Source: Pseudomonadota bacterium
Lineage (GTDB): Bacteria > Pseudomonadota > Gammaproteobacteria > Burkholderiales > Burkholderiaceae_C
Reading direction: 5' to 3'
Assembly: GCA_021816585.1 (NCBI GenBank)
Contig: JAKAXL010000007.1
Location: forward strand, 29,119-93,118
DNA: 64,000 nucleotides
Shown: in pieces, positions 46,945 to 56,544 of the stretch
How positions within the stretch are numbered: the stretch's first letter is position 1
How the letters are laid out: every line of letters starts with the position of its first letter
Translations under genes and position numbers: made by a program
The notes under the pieces: model-generated
Told to the model about the DNA's origin: nothing
Seen by the model: the letters and a program-made list of their open reading frames with translations, nothing else
The model's database searches: none

Positions 46945-48096
46945 ATGACGCGAACGACCCCTTGGAAATTCCTGGCCATCGCGGCGGCGAGTACCTTCGC
47001 CGCGCCGGCCAAGGCTGCCGCGCTGACCGTGGTGCTCGGCACCTCGGCCGCCGCGACCGGACCCCGCGGCCCGGTCGGGCAGGACTTCAACAACGGCGTG
47101 ATCCTCGCCGTCGAGGACCTGAACCGCCAGCATCTGCGCATCGGCGGCAGGGACGTGGTGTGGAAGCTGATCGTCGAGGACGACCAGGGCGACCCGAGGC
47201 AGGCCGCGGTGGTGGCGCAGAAGTTCATCGACAGCAAGGTCGCCGGGGTGATCGGGCCCGACACCTCGGGCGCAAGCTACGCCACCGTGCGCCTGTTCGA
47301 CGCCGCCGGGGTCCCGATGATCGCCGCCGCGTCGACCGACACGCGGCTGGCGCACATGGGGTCGAAGACCTTCTTCCGGGTGATCGGCGACGATGCCGGG
47401 GTCGCCGCGGCGATGGCGAACTACCTGGAAAGCGACCTGCACGTGCACACGGTGGCCACGATCGACGACCGCACCGCGTACGGCCAGGGCCTCGCCGACG
47501 CCTTCGCGCGCGCCGCCAAGGCGCGCGGCATGCGCGTGGTCGGGCGCGAATACACGAACGACAAGGCCACCGACTTCTCGGCCATCCTGACCCGCCTGCG
47601 CGGCCTGCAACCCGAGGCCATCGTGTACGGCGGCACCTTCGCGCAGGCGGCGCCGTTGCTGCGCCAGGTCGAGCGCCTGGGCCTGACGTCGGTGGTGCTG
47701 GGCGGCGACGGTGCGTGTGTGCAGGGGCTGGCGCGCATGGCCGGGCCTGCGGTGCGGCGCATGGTGTGCGTGGACAGCGGCCTGCCGCTGGAGCGCATGC
47801 CTTCCGGCGCCGACTGGAAACGTCGGTACGACAGCCGCTTCGGCGCCGAGGCCTTCCAGGCCTATTCCCCCTACGCCTACGACGCGACCATGGTGCTGGC
47901 CCAGGCGATCCTGCGCGCCGGCTCCAGCGATCCCGCGAAGTTCCTGCCGATGCTGCGCAGCACCGACTACAGCGGCATCTCGCGCGAGCACCTGCGTTTC
48001 CTGCCCAACGGCAATCTGGCGCATCCGGACGTCACGATCTCGATCTATCGGGAAGGCGTGAAGGTTCCGCTGCGAGTGCAGGCCGAAGGCTCCTGA
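46945..48096 (+). CDS. LivK-like periplasmic binding protein, copy 2
   Basis: 383-residue precursor. GAAGGAG 7 bases upstream favours ATG 46945 (MTRTTPWKFLAIAAAS) over ATG 46924 that overlaps the first copy's stop. The signal peptide ends near AAPAKAAA. The same type I fold is present (ATGPRGPVGQDFNNGVILAV, LIVEDDQGDPRQAAVVAQKF, ATIDDRTAYGQGLADAF). Its binding-loop sequences differ most from the other two copies: TSGASYATVRLFDAAGVPMI instead of the SGSTSP or SGCTFP loops, so it may bind another ligand. Only 17 bp separate it from copy 1, one transcript. Confidence 0.9.
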   Translation: MTRTTPWKFLAIAAASTFAAPAKAAALTVVLGTSAAATGPRGPVGQDFNNGVILAVEDLNRQHLRIGGRDVVWKLIVEDDQGDPRQAAVVAQKFIDSKVAGVIGPDTSGASYATVRLFDAAGVPMIAAASTDTRLAHMGSKTFFRVIGDDAGVAAAMANYLESDLHVHTVATIDDRTAYGQGLADAFARAAKARGMRVVGREYTNDKATDFSAILTRLRGLQPEAIVYGGTFAQAAPLLRQVERLGLTSVVLGGDGACVQGLARMAGPAVRRMVCVDSGLPLERMPSGADWKRRYDSRFGAEAFQAYSPYAYDATMVLAQAILRAGSSDPAKFLPMLRSTDYSGISREHLRFLPNGNLAHPDVTISIYREGVKVPLRVQAEGS

Positions 48097-48260
48097 CCAT
48101 CGGGAACTTCCCCGATCCGGGGCGCCGCCGCGCCCCGGATCGGGGCATTGGGCCAGGCTTGCGCACACTGCTGGAGCGCGTCGCGACGGCGCGACGCGCG
48201 CAACCCCCGCATTCGCGGGCATCGGGGTGCACGGCGTGCAACGCTTCGTGCTGTTACCGT

Positions 48261-48289
48261 TTACTGCTTGGTTACGTCCTGTGTATAGT
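48261..48289 (+). promoter_or_regulatory. Probable promoter of LivK-like copy 3
   Basis: TTACTG, 17-bp spacer, TATAGT, in an AT-richer stretch 75 bp before the third copy's ATG. It gives copy 3 its own transcript in addition to any read-through from copies 1 and 2. Confidence 0.55.
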
Positions 48290-48363
48290 GGCCGGCGTTG
48301 GGTGTTCCCGACAGAATTGGTGCACACAATCACCAAAATCCAATAACCGGGAGGTTCGTTCAC

Positions 48364-49518
48364 ATGAAACGCAAGCACACTATCGTCGCACTGTCCGTGG
48401 GCCTGGCTCTTGCCGGCGCCTACGCCAGCGCGTTCGCTGCCGGCGAGGTCACGGTCACGATCGGCTCCGCGGCGCCGATGTCCGGCCCGCAGGCGGCTTT
48501 CGGCCAGGACAACACCAATGGCGTCCGCATGGCCGTCAATGACCTGAACAAGGAAAACATCGTCATCGGCGGCAAGAAGGTCATCTGGAAGATCGATGCC
48601 CAGGACGACCAGGCGGATCCGAAGCAGGCGACGACGGTCGCGCAGAAGTTCGTCGACGAGAAGGTCAACGGGGTGGTCGGGCACCTGAACTCGGGCTGCA
48701 CCTTCCCCGCCTCGCGCATCTACAACGAGGCCGGCATTCCGGACATCACGCCGTCGTCGACCGATCCGAAGATCGCTGAACAGGGCTTCAAGACCTTCTT
48801 CCGCATCATCGCCAACGACAACGCGCTGGGTGCCGGTCTGGCCAACTATGCCAAGAGCAACCTGAAGGCGAAGACCGTCGCGGTGATCGACGACCGCACG
48901 GCCTACGGCCAGGGCGTCGCCGACGTGTTCGCGAAGACCGCCAAGAAGGACGGCCTGAAGGTGCTCGACCGCGAATACACCAACGACAAGGCGACCGACT
49001 TCTCGGCCATTCTGACCAAGATCAAGTCGCTGCATCCGGACGTGATCTTCTACGGCGGCATGTACAGCCAGGCGGGCCCGATGCTGCGCCAGATCCAGCA
49101 ACTGGGGATCAAGGCCCACTTCATGGGCGGCGACGGCATCTGCGCGCCGGAACTGGCCAAGCTGGCCGGCAACGCGGCCGACATCACGATCTGCGCCGAG
49201 GGTGGCTCGCCGATCTCGAAGATGCCGGGTGGCGTGGCCTGGAAGAAGCGCTATGACGCCGAGTTCGGCCCGAGCGCCTTCCAGATCTACTCGCCGTACT
49301 CCTACGATGGCACGATGGTGCTGGCCGCGGCGATGAAGAAGGCCAATTCGGTCGATCCCGCCAAGTACCTGAAGGACATCCGCAACATCGACTACAACGG
49401 CGTCACGAAGAGCGACATCCACTTCCTGGCGAACGGCAACCTGGCCGAGCCGACGATCACGCTGTCGAAGTTCGACAATGGCGTGAAGACGGTGGTGGCC
49501 GTCGAAGAAGTGAAGTAA
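48364..49518 (+). CDS. LivK-like periplasmic binding protein, copy 3
   Basis: 384-residue precursor with a classic signal peptide (MKRKHTIVALSVGLALAGA, cleaved after AFA). Type I binding fold close to copy 1: MSGPQAAFGQDNTNGVRMAV, DAQDDQADPKQATTVAQKF, LNSGCTFPASRIYNEAG and the shared DDRTAYGQGVADVF. It is Lys-rich and uses AAG, AAC, GGC and CTG codons, with lower GC than copies 1 and 2, as in a highly expressed gene. GGGAGG upstream of ATG 48364. It has its own promoter and a strong terminator. It may be the ancestral or main copy of the family. Probable substrate amino acid or similar small molecule; unknown. Confidence 0.93.
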   Translation: MKRKHTIVALSVGLALAGAYASAFAAGEVTVTIGSAAPMSGPQAAFGQDNTNGVRMAVNDLNKENIVIGGKKVIWKIDAQDDQADPKQATTVAQKFVDEKVNGVVGHLNSGCTFPASRIYNEAGIPDITPSSTDPKIAEQGFKTFFRIIANDNALGAGLANYAKSNLKAKTVAVIDDRTAYGQGVADVFAKTAKKDGLKVLDREYTNDKATDFSAILTKIKSLHPDVIFYGGMYSQAGPMLRQIQQLGIKAHFMGGDGICAPELAKLAGNAADITICAEGGSPISKMPGGVAWKKRYDAEFGPSAFQIYSPYSYDGTMVLAAAMKKANSVDPAKYLKDIRNIDYNGVTKSDIHFLANGNLAEPTITLSKFDNGVKTVVAVEEVK

Positions 49519-49601
49519 GGCAGGCGGCCGGCGCCTGCGCCGGCAGCTGTGCTTCGAAGGCGCGCCGCGGCCGGACGATCCCGGACGCGGCGCGCGGTTT
49601 G

Positions 49602-49629
49602 AACGCCCGGTCGCGGGCGTTTTGTTTTT
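49602..49629 (+). terminator. Rho-independent terminator after LivK-like copy 3
   Basis: AACGCCCG-GTCG-CGGGCGTT followed by TTGTTTTT. An earlier long GC hairpin (CGCGCCGCG...CGCGGCGCG, 49561-49594) precedes it. Confidence 0.9.
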
Positions 49630-49686
49630 GGGGGAACGCGGTGCGTGTCGCAGGGCAGGGCGCAGCGCCAGGCATGAGGGCGGTGG

Positions 49687-50247
49687 ATGAGCAAGGCATT
49701 CGTTTCCGAGCGTGATTCCGAGGACGACGACGACGACGGCCCGCGCCTTCCGCCGCTGCCGCAGGGAGCGCGCAACTACATCACGCCGGCGGGTTACGCC
49801 AGGCTGCGCGACGAGCTGCGCACGCTGCTCGACGTCGAGCGCCCGAAGGTCGTGGAAACCGTGTCGTGGGCGGCCTCCAACGGCGACCGCTCGGAAAACG
49901 GCGACTACATCTACGGCAAGAAGCGCCTGCGCGAGATCGACCGGCGCATCCGCTTCCTGGGCAAGCGCCTGGACGCGGCCGAAGTCGTCGACCCCTCGCT
50001 GCAGCATGGCAACGGACGTGTGTACTTCGGCGCCACGGTGGTGTACGCGCAGGACGACGGCGTCGAGCGCGAGGTGACCATCGTCGGCATCGACGAGGTG
50101 GACACCGCGCAGGGACGCATCAGCTGGATCTCGCCGGTGGCGCGCGCGCTGCTGAAGTCCAGCGTCGGCGACGTGGTCACGCTGCCCACGCCGTCCGGAG
50201 TGCTCAGCCTGGAAGTGCTGGAGGTCAGCTACCCGCCGCCGGGCTGA
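49687..50247 (+). CDS. greB: Transcription elongation factor GreB
   Basis: 186 residues; stimulates RNA cleavage by stalled RNA polymerase. An acidic N-terminal extension (SERDSEDDDDDG) precedes the coiled coil with YITPAGYARLRDEL, and WAASNGDRSENGDYIYGKKRLREIDRRIRFL carries the basic and acidic tip residues. The C-terminal FKBP-like domain ends in ISPVARALLKSSVGDVVTL. The GKKRLREIDRR part and longer spacing mark it as GreB rather than GreA. No clear promoter was seen after the terminator of copy 3. Convergent with spoT, 21 bp apart. Confidence 0.93.
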   Translation: MSKAFVSERDSEDDDDDGPRLPPLPQGARNYITPAGYARLRDELRTLLDVERPKVVETVSWAASNGDRSENGDYIYGKKRLREIDRRIRFLGKRLDAAEVVDPSLQHGNGRVYFGATVVYAQDDGVEREVTIVGIDEVDTAQGRISWISPVARALLKSSVGDVVTLPTPSGVLSLEVLEVSYPPPG

Positions 50248-50268
50248 CCCAGGGAGCCCCGCGCTGCC

Positions 50269-52554
50269 TCAGGATCGCGGCTTGATGCGCGAGGCGCGCG
50301 AGACGAACTTGTGCGCGCGCACCGCGCGCAGCACGTCGGCCAGGTGCTTGCGGTCGCGCACCGCGAGCACGAAGCGCAGCTCGATGGTCGGCTGTCCGGT
50401 GTCGTCGTCCATGCGCACGTGGATGATGTCGGCGTCGTGTTCGCTGATCGCCGAGGCCAGCTTGGCCAGCACGCCCTTGCCGTTGCTGACCACCACCGAC
50501 AGCCCGACGCTGAACAGGCCGCTGACCTGGGGCGACCAGCTCAGGTCGATCCAGCTCCTCGGGTGCTTGACGAACAGGCGCCGCGCCTGCGGGCAGTCCT
50601 GCTGGTGCACGGTCAGGCCCTCGCCCTTGCCGAGGTAGCCCAGCACCGCGTCGCCGGGGATCGGGTGGCAGCAGTCGGCATAGTGCACCGATGCGCCTTC
50701 GCTGCCGTCGAGCTGCAGCGCGCCGGCAGCCGGCGAGGCCTCGACACCCGCCCCCGACTGTTCGTCGAGCGCGCGCTGGTCGCTGGCCATGCGCTGCATC
50801 TGCACGCGCTTGGCGACGATCTCGGCAACGCGCTTGCCCAGCCCGATGTCGCCGAACAGCTCCTCCTGGGTCTTGTTGCCGCTCCAGTGCAGCAGTCCGC
50901 TCCATTGCGCGGCGTCGAGCTCGTCCAGGCGCATGTCCAGCTGCTGCAGCGCGCGTGCCAGCAGCCGCTTGCCCAGCGCCTGGCTTTCCGCCTGCTGCGA
51001 GACCTTGAGTTCGTGGCGGATCTTCGAGCGCGCGCGTCCGGTGCGCACGAAGCTCAGCCAGTTCGGATTGGGGCGCGAGTGCGGCGCCGTGACGATGTCG
51101 ACCACGTCGCCGCTGCGCAGCTCGGTGCGCAGCGGAACCAGCTCGCCGTTGACCTTCGCCGCCACCGTCTGGTTGCCCAGGTCGGTGTGCACCGCGTAGG
51201 CGAAATCCACCGGCGTGGCCCCGCGCGGCAGCGCGAGGATGCGCGACTTCGGCGTGAACACGTAGACCGCGTCGGGGGCCAGGTCGACCTTCACGGTCTC
51301 GATGAACTCGGCGGCGTCGCGGTTCTCGTTCTGGATGTCCAGCAGCGATTGCAGCCAGGCCGCGGTGGTCACCTGGGCCATCGCGTCGGCGTTCTCGCCG
51401 GCCTTGTACAACCAGTGCGCGGCGACCCCGCTCTCGGCCACGCGGTGCATCGCCTCGGTGCGGATCTGGAACTCCACCGGCACGCCGGTGGGGCCGATCA
51501 GGGTCGTGTGCAGCGACTGGTAGCCGTTGAGCTTGGGGATCGCGATGAAGTCCTCGAACTTGCCCGGCATCGGCTTGTACTGGGCATGCAGCACCCCCAG
51601 CGCGCGGTAGCAGTCCAGCACCTCGGGCACGATGACCCGAAAGCCGAACACGTCCTGCACATGCGCGAAGGAGCGGTGCTTGCGCTGCATCTTGCGGTAG
51701 ATCGAGTACAGCGTCTTCTCGCGTCCGTGCAGCTGCGCCTGGATCCCGGCGTCGGCCAGCGACTTCGTGGAGGCCGCCAGGATGCGGTCGACGAGGTCGC
51801 GCCGGTTGCCGCGCGCCACGCGCACGGCCTGGCTGAGCACCGCGTAGCGCATCGGGTGCGTGTGCTGGAAACCGAGGTCCTGCAGTTCGCGGTAGACCTG
51901 GTTGAGCCCCAGCCGGTAGGCGATCGGGGCATAGATGTCCATGGTCTCGTCGGCGATGCGCCGGCGTTTTTCCGGGCTCATCGCGCCGAGCGTGCGCATG
52001 TTGTGCAGGCGATCGGCCAGTTTGACCAGGATGACGCGGATGTCCCGGGCCATCGCCAGCAGCATCTTGCGAAAGCTCTCGGCCTGGTTCTCCTCGCGGT
52101 TGGAGAACTGGATCTTGTCCAGCTTGGTCAAGCCGTCGACCAGGATCGCCACCGTCGAGCCGAAATGCTCGACCAGCTCGGCCTGGGTGATCCCCTTGTC
52201 CTCCGCGGTGTCGTGCAGCAGCGCGGCCATCAGCGCCTGCGTGTCGAGCTTCCATTCGGCGCAGATCTCGGCCACCGCCACCGGGTGCGAGATGTAGGGC
52301 TCGCCGCTGGCGCGGTACTGACCCAGGTGCGCGGCGTCGGCGAAGCGGTAGGCGGCGCGGATCTGCTGCAGATCGGGCTCGGGCAGGTAGCCCGACAGGC
52401 GTTCGAGCAGCCCCGCCAGGCTCACCGCGGCGGCGCGCTCGGGGGGCGTGGGCGCCGCCGTCGCGGACGCGGCGCGCTGCTCCGGGCGGCGGTGCACCGC
52501 CGGTCGCTTGCGGGGGGCGGGTGCGGAACCCGCTGGGAGGGGGCGGCTTTGCAT
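50269..52554 (-). CDS. spoT: Bifunctional (p)ppGpp synthetase/hydrolase (SpoT/Rel)
   Basis: 761-residue stringent-response enzyme. N-terminal Pro/Arg-rich extension of about 45 residues, then the HD hydrolase domain (ISHPVAVAEICAEWKL, ALLHDTAEDKGITQAEL, KLADRLHNMRTL), the synthetase domain (GREKTLYSIYRKMQRKHRSF, FGFRVIVPEV and KLNGYQSLHTTLIGPTG), TGS domain (LALPRGATPVDFAYAVHTDLGNQ) and a C-terminal ACT region. The intact HD motif indicates the hydrolase is probably active. Same strand and order as yicC-gmk-rpoZ-spoT. The ORF-track start is used; a later ATG could be the true start because the extension is not conserved. Confidence 0.93.
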   Translation of the reverse strand: MQSRPLPAGSAPAPRKRPAVHRRPEQRAASATAAPTPPERAAAVSLAGLLERLSGYLPEPDLQQIRAAYRFADAAHLGQYRASGEPYISHPVAVAEICAEWKLDTQALMAALLHDTAEDKGITQAELVEHFGSTVAILVDGLTKLDKIQFSNREENQAESFRKMLLAMARDIRVILVKLADRLHNMRTLGAMSPEKRRRIADETMDIYAPIAYRLGLNQVYRELQDLGFQHTHPMRYAVLSQAVRVARGNRRDLVDRILAASTKSLADAGIQAQLHGREKTLYSIYRKMQRKHRSFAHVQDVFGFRVIVPEVLDCYRALGVLHAQYKPMPGKFEDFIAIPKLNGYQSLHTTLIGPTGVPVEFQIRTEAMHRVAESGVAAHWLYKAGENADAMAQVTTAAWLQSLLDIQNENRDAAEFIETVKVDLAPDAVYVFTPKSRILALPRGATPVDFAYAVHTDLGNQTVAAKVNGELVPLRTELRSGDVVDIVTAPHSRPNPNWLSFVRTGRARSKIRHELKVSQQAESQALGKRLLARALQQLDMRLDELDAAQWSGLLHWSGNKTQEELFGDIGLGKRVAEIVAKRVQMQRMASDQRALDEQSGAGVEASPAAGALQLDGSEGASVHYADCCHPIPGDAVLGYLGKGEGLTVHQQDCPQARRLFVKHPRSWIDLSWSPQVSGLFSVGLSVVVSNGKGVLAKLASAISEHDADIIHVRMDDDTGQPTIELRFVLAVRDRKHLADVLRAVRAHKFVSRASRIKPRS

Positions 52555-52635
52555 CGGGCAGGGCAGGTCGGGGACGCGCCGGGCCGCCCCGCAGAATCGG
52601 CCGGCGACGCTGCGCGCGGCGGCCGGGTCGCGGGC

Positions 52636-52839
52636 TCAGACGGGCACGCGCTTGAGCATCTCGATCCCGACCTGGCCCGCGGCGATTTCGCGCAGCGCCG
52701 TCACCACCGGCTTGTCGCGGGTTTCGATTTTCGGCGAATGTCCCTGCGCGAGCATGCGCGCGCGGTAGGTCGCCGCCAGCACGAGCTGAAAGCGGTTGGG
52801 GATCTTGTCCAGGCAATCCTCGACGGTGATTCGGGCCAT
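52636..52839 (-). CDS. rpoZ: RNA polymerase omega subunit
   Basis: 67 residues, typical for Burkholderiales. [30 protein letters not shown] is the diagnostic N-terminus, and [15 protein letters not shown] follows. It helps assembly of RNA polymerase and ppGpp response. It is only 10 bp downstream of gmk and 81 bp upstream of spoT, the standard order that couples ppGpp metabolism to RNA polymerase. Confidence 0.97.
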   Translation of the reverse strand: MARITVEDCLDKIPNRFQLVLAATYRARMLAQGHSPKIETRDKPVVTALREIAAGQVGIEMLKRVPV

Positions 52840-52849
52840 GCTTGTTCCT

Positions 52850-53494
52850 TCAGTTGCGCTGCGCCGGCGGCGCAGCGTCGATTCCCAGGGCCTGGAAGAC
52901 TTCCGGATGCACGCGGCGCTGCGCCGCGTAACGCAGGCGCTGCGAAACCACGATCGACTCCAGCTCGCGCAGCGCCTCGTGAAAATGTCTATTGACGATT
53001 ATAAAGTCGAAGTTCGGAGCCTGCGCGATTTCCACCCGCGCCTCCACCAGGCGCCGCGCGATGGTGTCGGCGCTGTCCTCGCCGCGCCGGCGCAGCCGGG
53101 CCTCCAGTTCCTCGTAGGACGGCGGCAGGATGAACACGTTGATCGCGTTCGAGAAATGCCGGCGCACCTGCGCCGCACCCTGCCAGTCGATTTCCAGCAG
53201 CACGTCGACCCCCTCGGCCATGCGGTGCTGGAGCCAGGACCTGGAGGTGCCGTAGAGGTTGCCGTGCACCTCGGCCCACTCCAGGAACTCGCCGTCGCGC
53301 ACGCGGCGCTCGAACTCGGCGCGCGACACGAAGCAGTATTCCCGCCCGTCCTGCTCCTGGCCGCGCGGGGCGCGCGTGGTGGTCGACACCGACAGGCGCA
53401 AGCCGGGGTCGCGCGACAGCAGCTCGCCGACCAGGCTGGACTTGCCGGCCCCGCTGGGCGCGGCCACGACGAACAGGTTGCCGGGGAAATCCAT
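52850..53494 (-). CDS. gmk: Guanylate kinase
   Basis: Phosphorylates GMP to GDP. About 214 residues from ATG 53494 ([20 protein letters not shown]), with the P-loop [11 protein letters not shown] at residues 10-20, the GMP-binding [19 protein letters not shown] near 40-60 and the [16 protein letters not shown] lid near 100. An earlier ATG (53545) overlaps the yicC stop as ATGA and would add 17 residues. Both are plausible; the family's usual N-terminus favours 53494. Downstream of yicC, upstream of rpoZ. Confidence 0.94.
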   Translation of the reverse strand: MDFPGNLFVVAAPSGAGKSSLVGELLSRDPGLRLSVSTTTRAPRGQEQDGREYCFVSRAEFERRVRDGEFLEWAEVHGNLYGTSRSWLQHRMAEGVDVLLEIDWQGAAQVRRHFSNAINVFILPPSYEELEARLRRRGEDSADTIARRLVEARVEIAQAPNFDFIIVNRHFHEALRELESIVVSQRLRYAAQRRVHPEVFQALGIDAAPPAQRN

Positions 53495-53541
53495 CTGCGA
53501 TATCGGGTTCGACGACGGGGGCCCGCCGCGGCGGGCGGGGC

Positions 53542-54441
53542 TCATTCCAGGTTCTGCACCTGCTCGCGCATCTGCTCGATGCACACCTTCATGTCGACGG
53601 CCACTTCGCTCAGTTCCAGCACGGCGGACTTGGATCCCAGCGTGTTGGCCTCGCGATGGAGTTCCTGGATCAGGAAATCCAGGCGCTTGCCGACCTCGCC
53701 GCCGCCTTCCAGCACCGAGGCCATGGCGTCCAGGTGGGATTGTAGGCGGCCGATTTCCTCGGCCACGTCCACCCGCACCGCGAAGGTCGCCGCCTCCTGC
53801 AGCAGGCGATCCTGCGTGGCCTGCGCGTCGGGCTGGCCGCCGAGCAGGTCCAGCGCCTCGCGGAAACGCCCGATGAAACGCTCCTGTTGCCGCGCGACCG
53901 CCTGCGGCGCCAGTTGCGCGGCGCGGGTCGCGAGTTCGCGAAGCAGGGCGCAGCGCTCCAGCAGGAAAGCGCGCAATCGCGCGCCCTCGGCGGCGCGGGC
54001 CGCCTGCAGCGCGGCCAGCGCCTGGGTCGCCGCCTGCGCGCAGGCGGCCGCCAGCTGCTGCGCGTCGGCCGGCCCCGGCCCCTGCGATCCGCCCAGGCGC
54101 CAGGCCTCGGCCACCGACAGCGGCTGCAACTGCGGCCAGCGGCGCAGCAACTCGTCCTGCGCGCGCAACAGCGGCTCCAGCAGCGCGGGCGAGGGCAGCG
54201 CCTGCGCGCCGGCGGGCGACTCCAGCGCCACCCGGCAGTCCACCTTGCCGCGGCGCAGCTCGCGCGTGAGCTGCGCGCGCAGCGCGGCCTCGGCCGAGCG
54301 AAGCTCGTCGGGCAGACGGAACGACGCATCCAGAAAACGGCCGTTTACGCTGCGCAAATCCACGTGTACGCTCAGGCCGCCGGCGGCGGTGACGGGCGCC
54401 GACGATTCGCCGTATCCCGTCATGCTATAAATGGCTCCCAC
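53542..54441 (-). CDS. yicC: YicC-family endoribonuclease
   Basis: 299 residues. The N-terminus [14 protein letters not shown] and the C-terminal blocks [22 protein letters not shown] and MREQVQNLE are strongly conserved YicC markers. The family is now described as an RNase acting on sRNA. The GTG at 54441 gives a conventional start (the true start may be the ATG six codons in). It begins the run yicC-gmk-rpoZ-spoT and is divergent from the kinase gene. Confidence 0.92.
   Translation of the reverse strand: MGAIYSMTGYGESSAPVTAAGGLSVHVDLRSVNGRFLDASFRLPDELRSAEAALRAQLTRELRRGKVDCRVALESPAGAQALPSPALLEPLLRAQDELLRRWPQLQPLSVAEAWRLGGSQGPGPADAQQLAAACAQAATQALAALQAARAAEGARLRAFLLERCALLRELATRAAQLAPQAVARQQERFIGRFREALDLLGGQPDAQATQDRLLQEAATFAVRVDVAEEIGRLQSHLDAMASVLEGGGEVGKRLDFLIQELHREANTLGSKSAVLELSEVAVDMKVCIEQMREQVQNLE
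54425..54430 (+). promoter_or_regulatory. Extended -10 for the kinase-phosphatase operon
   Basis: TGCTATAAA: an extended -10 TGN-TATAAA on the plus strand at the very start of yicC. It lies 110 bp before the kinase ATG. The -35 region is weak, as is common for extended -10 promoters. Confidence 0.45.
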
Positions 54442-54540
54442 TGGACGCTCCCGGGTTCAGGTTGCATGAATCCCGGTGCATTCTTCCACAGCCAACCATC
54501 GTGCCGCGACGCCACCGGGAGGCGCCGCCATCCGCCACGC

Positions 54541-55563
54541 ATGTCCACGAAGAACAAACCCGCGCCGCTCGAGCCCGAAACCCAGGTCGGGGGCTACCGC
54601 GTGCTGCGCAAACTCGCCAGCGGCGGCTTCGGAGTCGTCTACCTGGCCGTGGGCGGCGACGGCCAGCGCGTGGCCGTGAAGGAATACCTGCCGGCCTCGC
54701 TGGTCGAGCGCCTGCCGGGCGAGACGGTGCCGGTGGTGCAGGCCGAGAAACTGGCGCTGTACCGGCTGGGCCTGAAAAGCTTTTTCGAGGAAGGCAGGTC
54801 GCTGGCGCAGATCTCCCACCCCAGCGTCGTCGGGGTGCTGAACTTCTTCCGCGAGAACGAAACCGTCTACATGGTGATGAACTACCTGGAGGGGTCTTCC
54901 CTGCAGGAATTCATCATCACCGCCCGCGACCTCAAGCGCAAGAAGATCTTCCGCGAATCGACCATCCGTTCGCTGTACGACGAGATCCTGCAGGGCCTGC
55001 GCGTGGTGCACCAGCACAAGATGCTGCACCTGGACATCAAGCCGGCCAACCTGTTCATCACCGACGACGACAAGCCGATCCTCATCGACTTCGGCGCCGC
55101 GCGCGAGGTCATCGGCCAGCAGGACAAGCGCTTCCGCCCGATGTACACGCCGGGCTTCGCGCCGCCGGAGATGTACAAGCGAGACGCCTCCTTCGGCCCG
55201 TGGACCGACATCTACGCCGTCGGCGCCTGCATCTACGCCTGCATGACCGGCTACCCGCCGCACGAGGCCACGCAGCGCCTCGAGAAGGACCGGCTCGGCG
55301 CGCAGCTGGCCAAGCTGCGCGGCGTGTATTCCGACAACCTGATCGAGATCGTCGAATGGTGCATGTCGCTGGACCCGCTGGCGCGGCCGCAGAGCGTGTT
55401 CAACCTGCAGAAGGAACTCGCCGCGGAGAACCCGCGGCGCTACACCCAGCTCACGCTGAGCGAGAAGCTGCGCATGCAGATCGACGAACTGGTCAACGAC
55501 ACCAAGGCGCGTGTCGACAAGGCGATCCAGGCCACCCGATTCGGTGGCGGAGCACGCCGTTGA
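54541..55563 (+). CDS. Hanks-type serine/threonine protein kinase
   Basis: 340-residue soluble kinase. Gly-loop LASGGFGVVYLA (residue 23), ATP-binding Lys in VAVKEYLP, catalytic loop HLDIKPANLFI (HLD in place of HRD) near residue 165-175, DFGAAREV near 185, and APPEMYKRD near 205. No transmembrane helix, so cytoplasmic; the C-terminal 60 residues (LSEKLRMQIDELVNDTKARVD) are helical. The gene is the first of a pair with a PP2C phosphatase 31 bp downstream. Upstream ORF-track extension is unsupported. A matched kinase and phosphatase implies reversible control of an unknown target. Confidence 0.92.
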   Translation: MSTKNKPAPLEPETQVGGYRVLRKLASGGFGVVYLAVGGDGQRVAVKEYLPASLVERLPGETVPVVQAEKLALYRLGLKSFFEEGRSLAQISHPSVVGVLNFFRENETVYMVMNYLEGSSLQEFIITARDLKRKKIFRESTIRSLYDEILQGLRVVHQHKMLHLDIKPANLFITDDDKPILIDFGAAREVIGQQDKRFRPMYTPGFAPPEMYKRDASFGPWTDIYAVGACIYACMTGYPPHEATQRLEKDRLGAQLAKLRGVYSDNLIEIVEWCMSLDPLARPQSVFNLQKELAAENPRRYTQLTLSEKLRMQIDELVNDTKARVDKAIQATRFGGGARR

Positions 55564-55594
55564 GCCGGCGCCAGGCATCCCACGGGGCATTGCG

Positions 55595-56521
55595 ATGAGG
55601 TTCTCCGTCTACCAGGTCAGTCGTCGCGGCGGGCGCTCGATCAACGAGGATCGGGTCGGCTATTGCTTCACCCCGGACAGCGTGCTGCTGGGGCTGGCCG
55701 ACGGCATGGGCGGGCACCCGCGCGGAGACGTCGCAGCGCAGCTCGCGCTGCAGACCGTCTCGGCCATGTTCCAGCGCGAGGCGCAGCCGGCGCTGGAGGA
55801 CGTGCGGGGCTTCCTGCGCCGCGCTGTGCAGGCCGCGCACGAGCAGATCCACCGCTACGCGCACGACCAGCGCCTGGGCGACTTCCCGCGCACCACGGTG
55901 GTGCTGTGCGTGCTGCAGAAGGGCGTGGCGCAATGGGTGCACGTCGGCGACTCGCGCCTGTATTACCTGCGCGAAGGCCGCCTGCTGACGCGCACGCTGG
56001 ACCACTCCCACGCCGAGCAGCGCCTGCTGCAGGCGGCGTCCGGCGCGACGCGCGCGGGCGGCGCCAGCCCGCGCGCGCCCAACCGCAACGTGCTCTACAC
56101 CTGCCTGGGTTCGCCGCAGGCGCCTTTCGTCGAGGTCGGCGTGCCGCACACGCTGCGCCAGGGCGACGTCCTCATGCTGTGCTCCGACGGCCTGTGGAGC
56201 CAGGTCGAGGAGTCGATGATCGTGCACCTGCTCAGCGAGCGCGCGCTGTCGGACGCGATTCCCGAGCTGGTCGAGCGCGCATTGCGCAACCGTCCGGTCG
56301 AGTCCGACAACGTTACCGCGCTGGCCATCGAATGGGAGGCCGACGCCGAACGCGAGACCTCGCAGTGGGTCAGCACCGAGAACCTCGCGCCGGGCGTGTT
56401 CGCGTCGACCTTCCAGGCCGGTCTGCCCGACACCGGCATCGACGACCTCGACGACGCCGCGATCGAGCGCTCGATCGCCGAGATCAACGAAGCCATACGC
56501 CGCACCGCGGCGAAGAAGTAG
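55595..56521 (+). CDS. PP2C-family serine/threonine phosphatase
   Basis: 308-residue metal-dependent phosphatase. Motifs: [14 protein letters not shown] with the metal-binding Asp near residue 20, [17 protein letters not shown] near 40-50, [25 protein letters not shown] near 130, LMLCSDGLW near 205 and [12 protein letters not shown] near 250. The C-terminal extension is acidic. ATG 55595 is preferred over the ORF-track start overlapping the kinase. It pairs with the kinase; rph follows 23 bp after. Confidence 0.92.
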   Translation: MRFSVYQVSRRGGRSINEDRVGYCFTPDSVLLGLADGMGGHPRGDVAAQLALQTVSAMFQREAQPALEDVRGFLRRAVQAAHEQIHRYAHDQRLGDFPRTTVVLCVLQKGVAQWVHVGDSRLYYLREGRLLTRTLDHSHAEQRLLQAASGATRAGGASPRAPNRNVLYTCLGSPQAPFVEVGVPHTLRQGDVLMLCSDGLWSQVEESMIVHLLSERALSDAIPELVERALRNRPVESDNVTALAIEWEADAERETSQWVSTENLAPGVFASTFQAGLPDTGIDDLDDAAIERSIAEINEAIRRTAAKK

Positions 56522-56544
56522 TCCCCCCTTTCCCGGTTCCCTTC

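Noticed and set aside
46783-50007. 1074-residue minus-strand ORF opposite the LivK-like genes
   Set aside because: Repeated HVDR-like patterns come from antisense reading of the three paralogues; no independent support.
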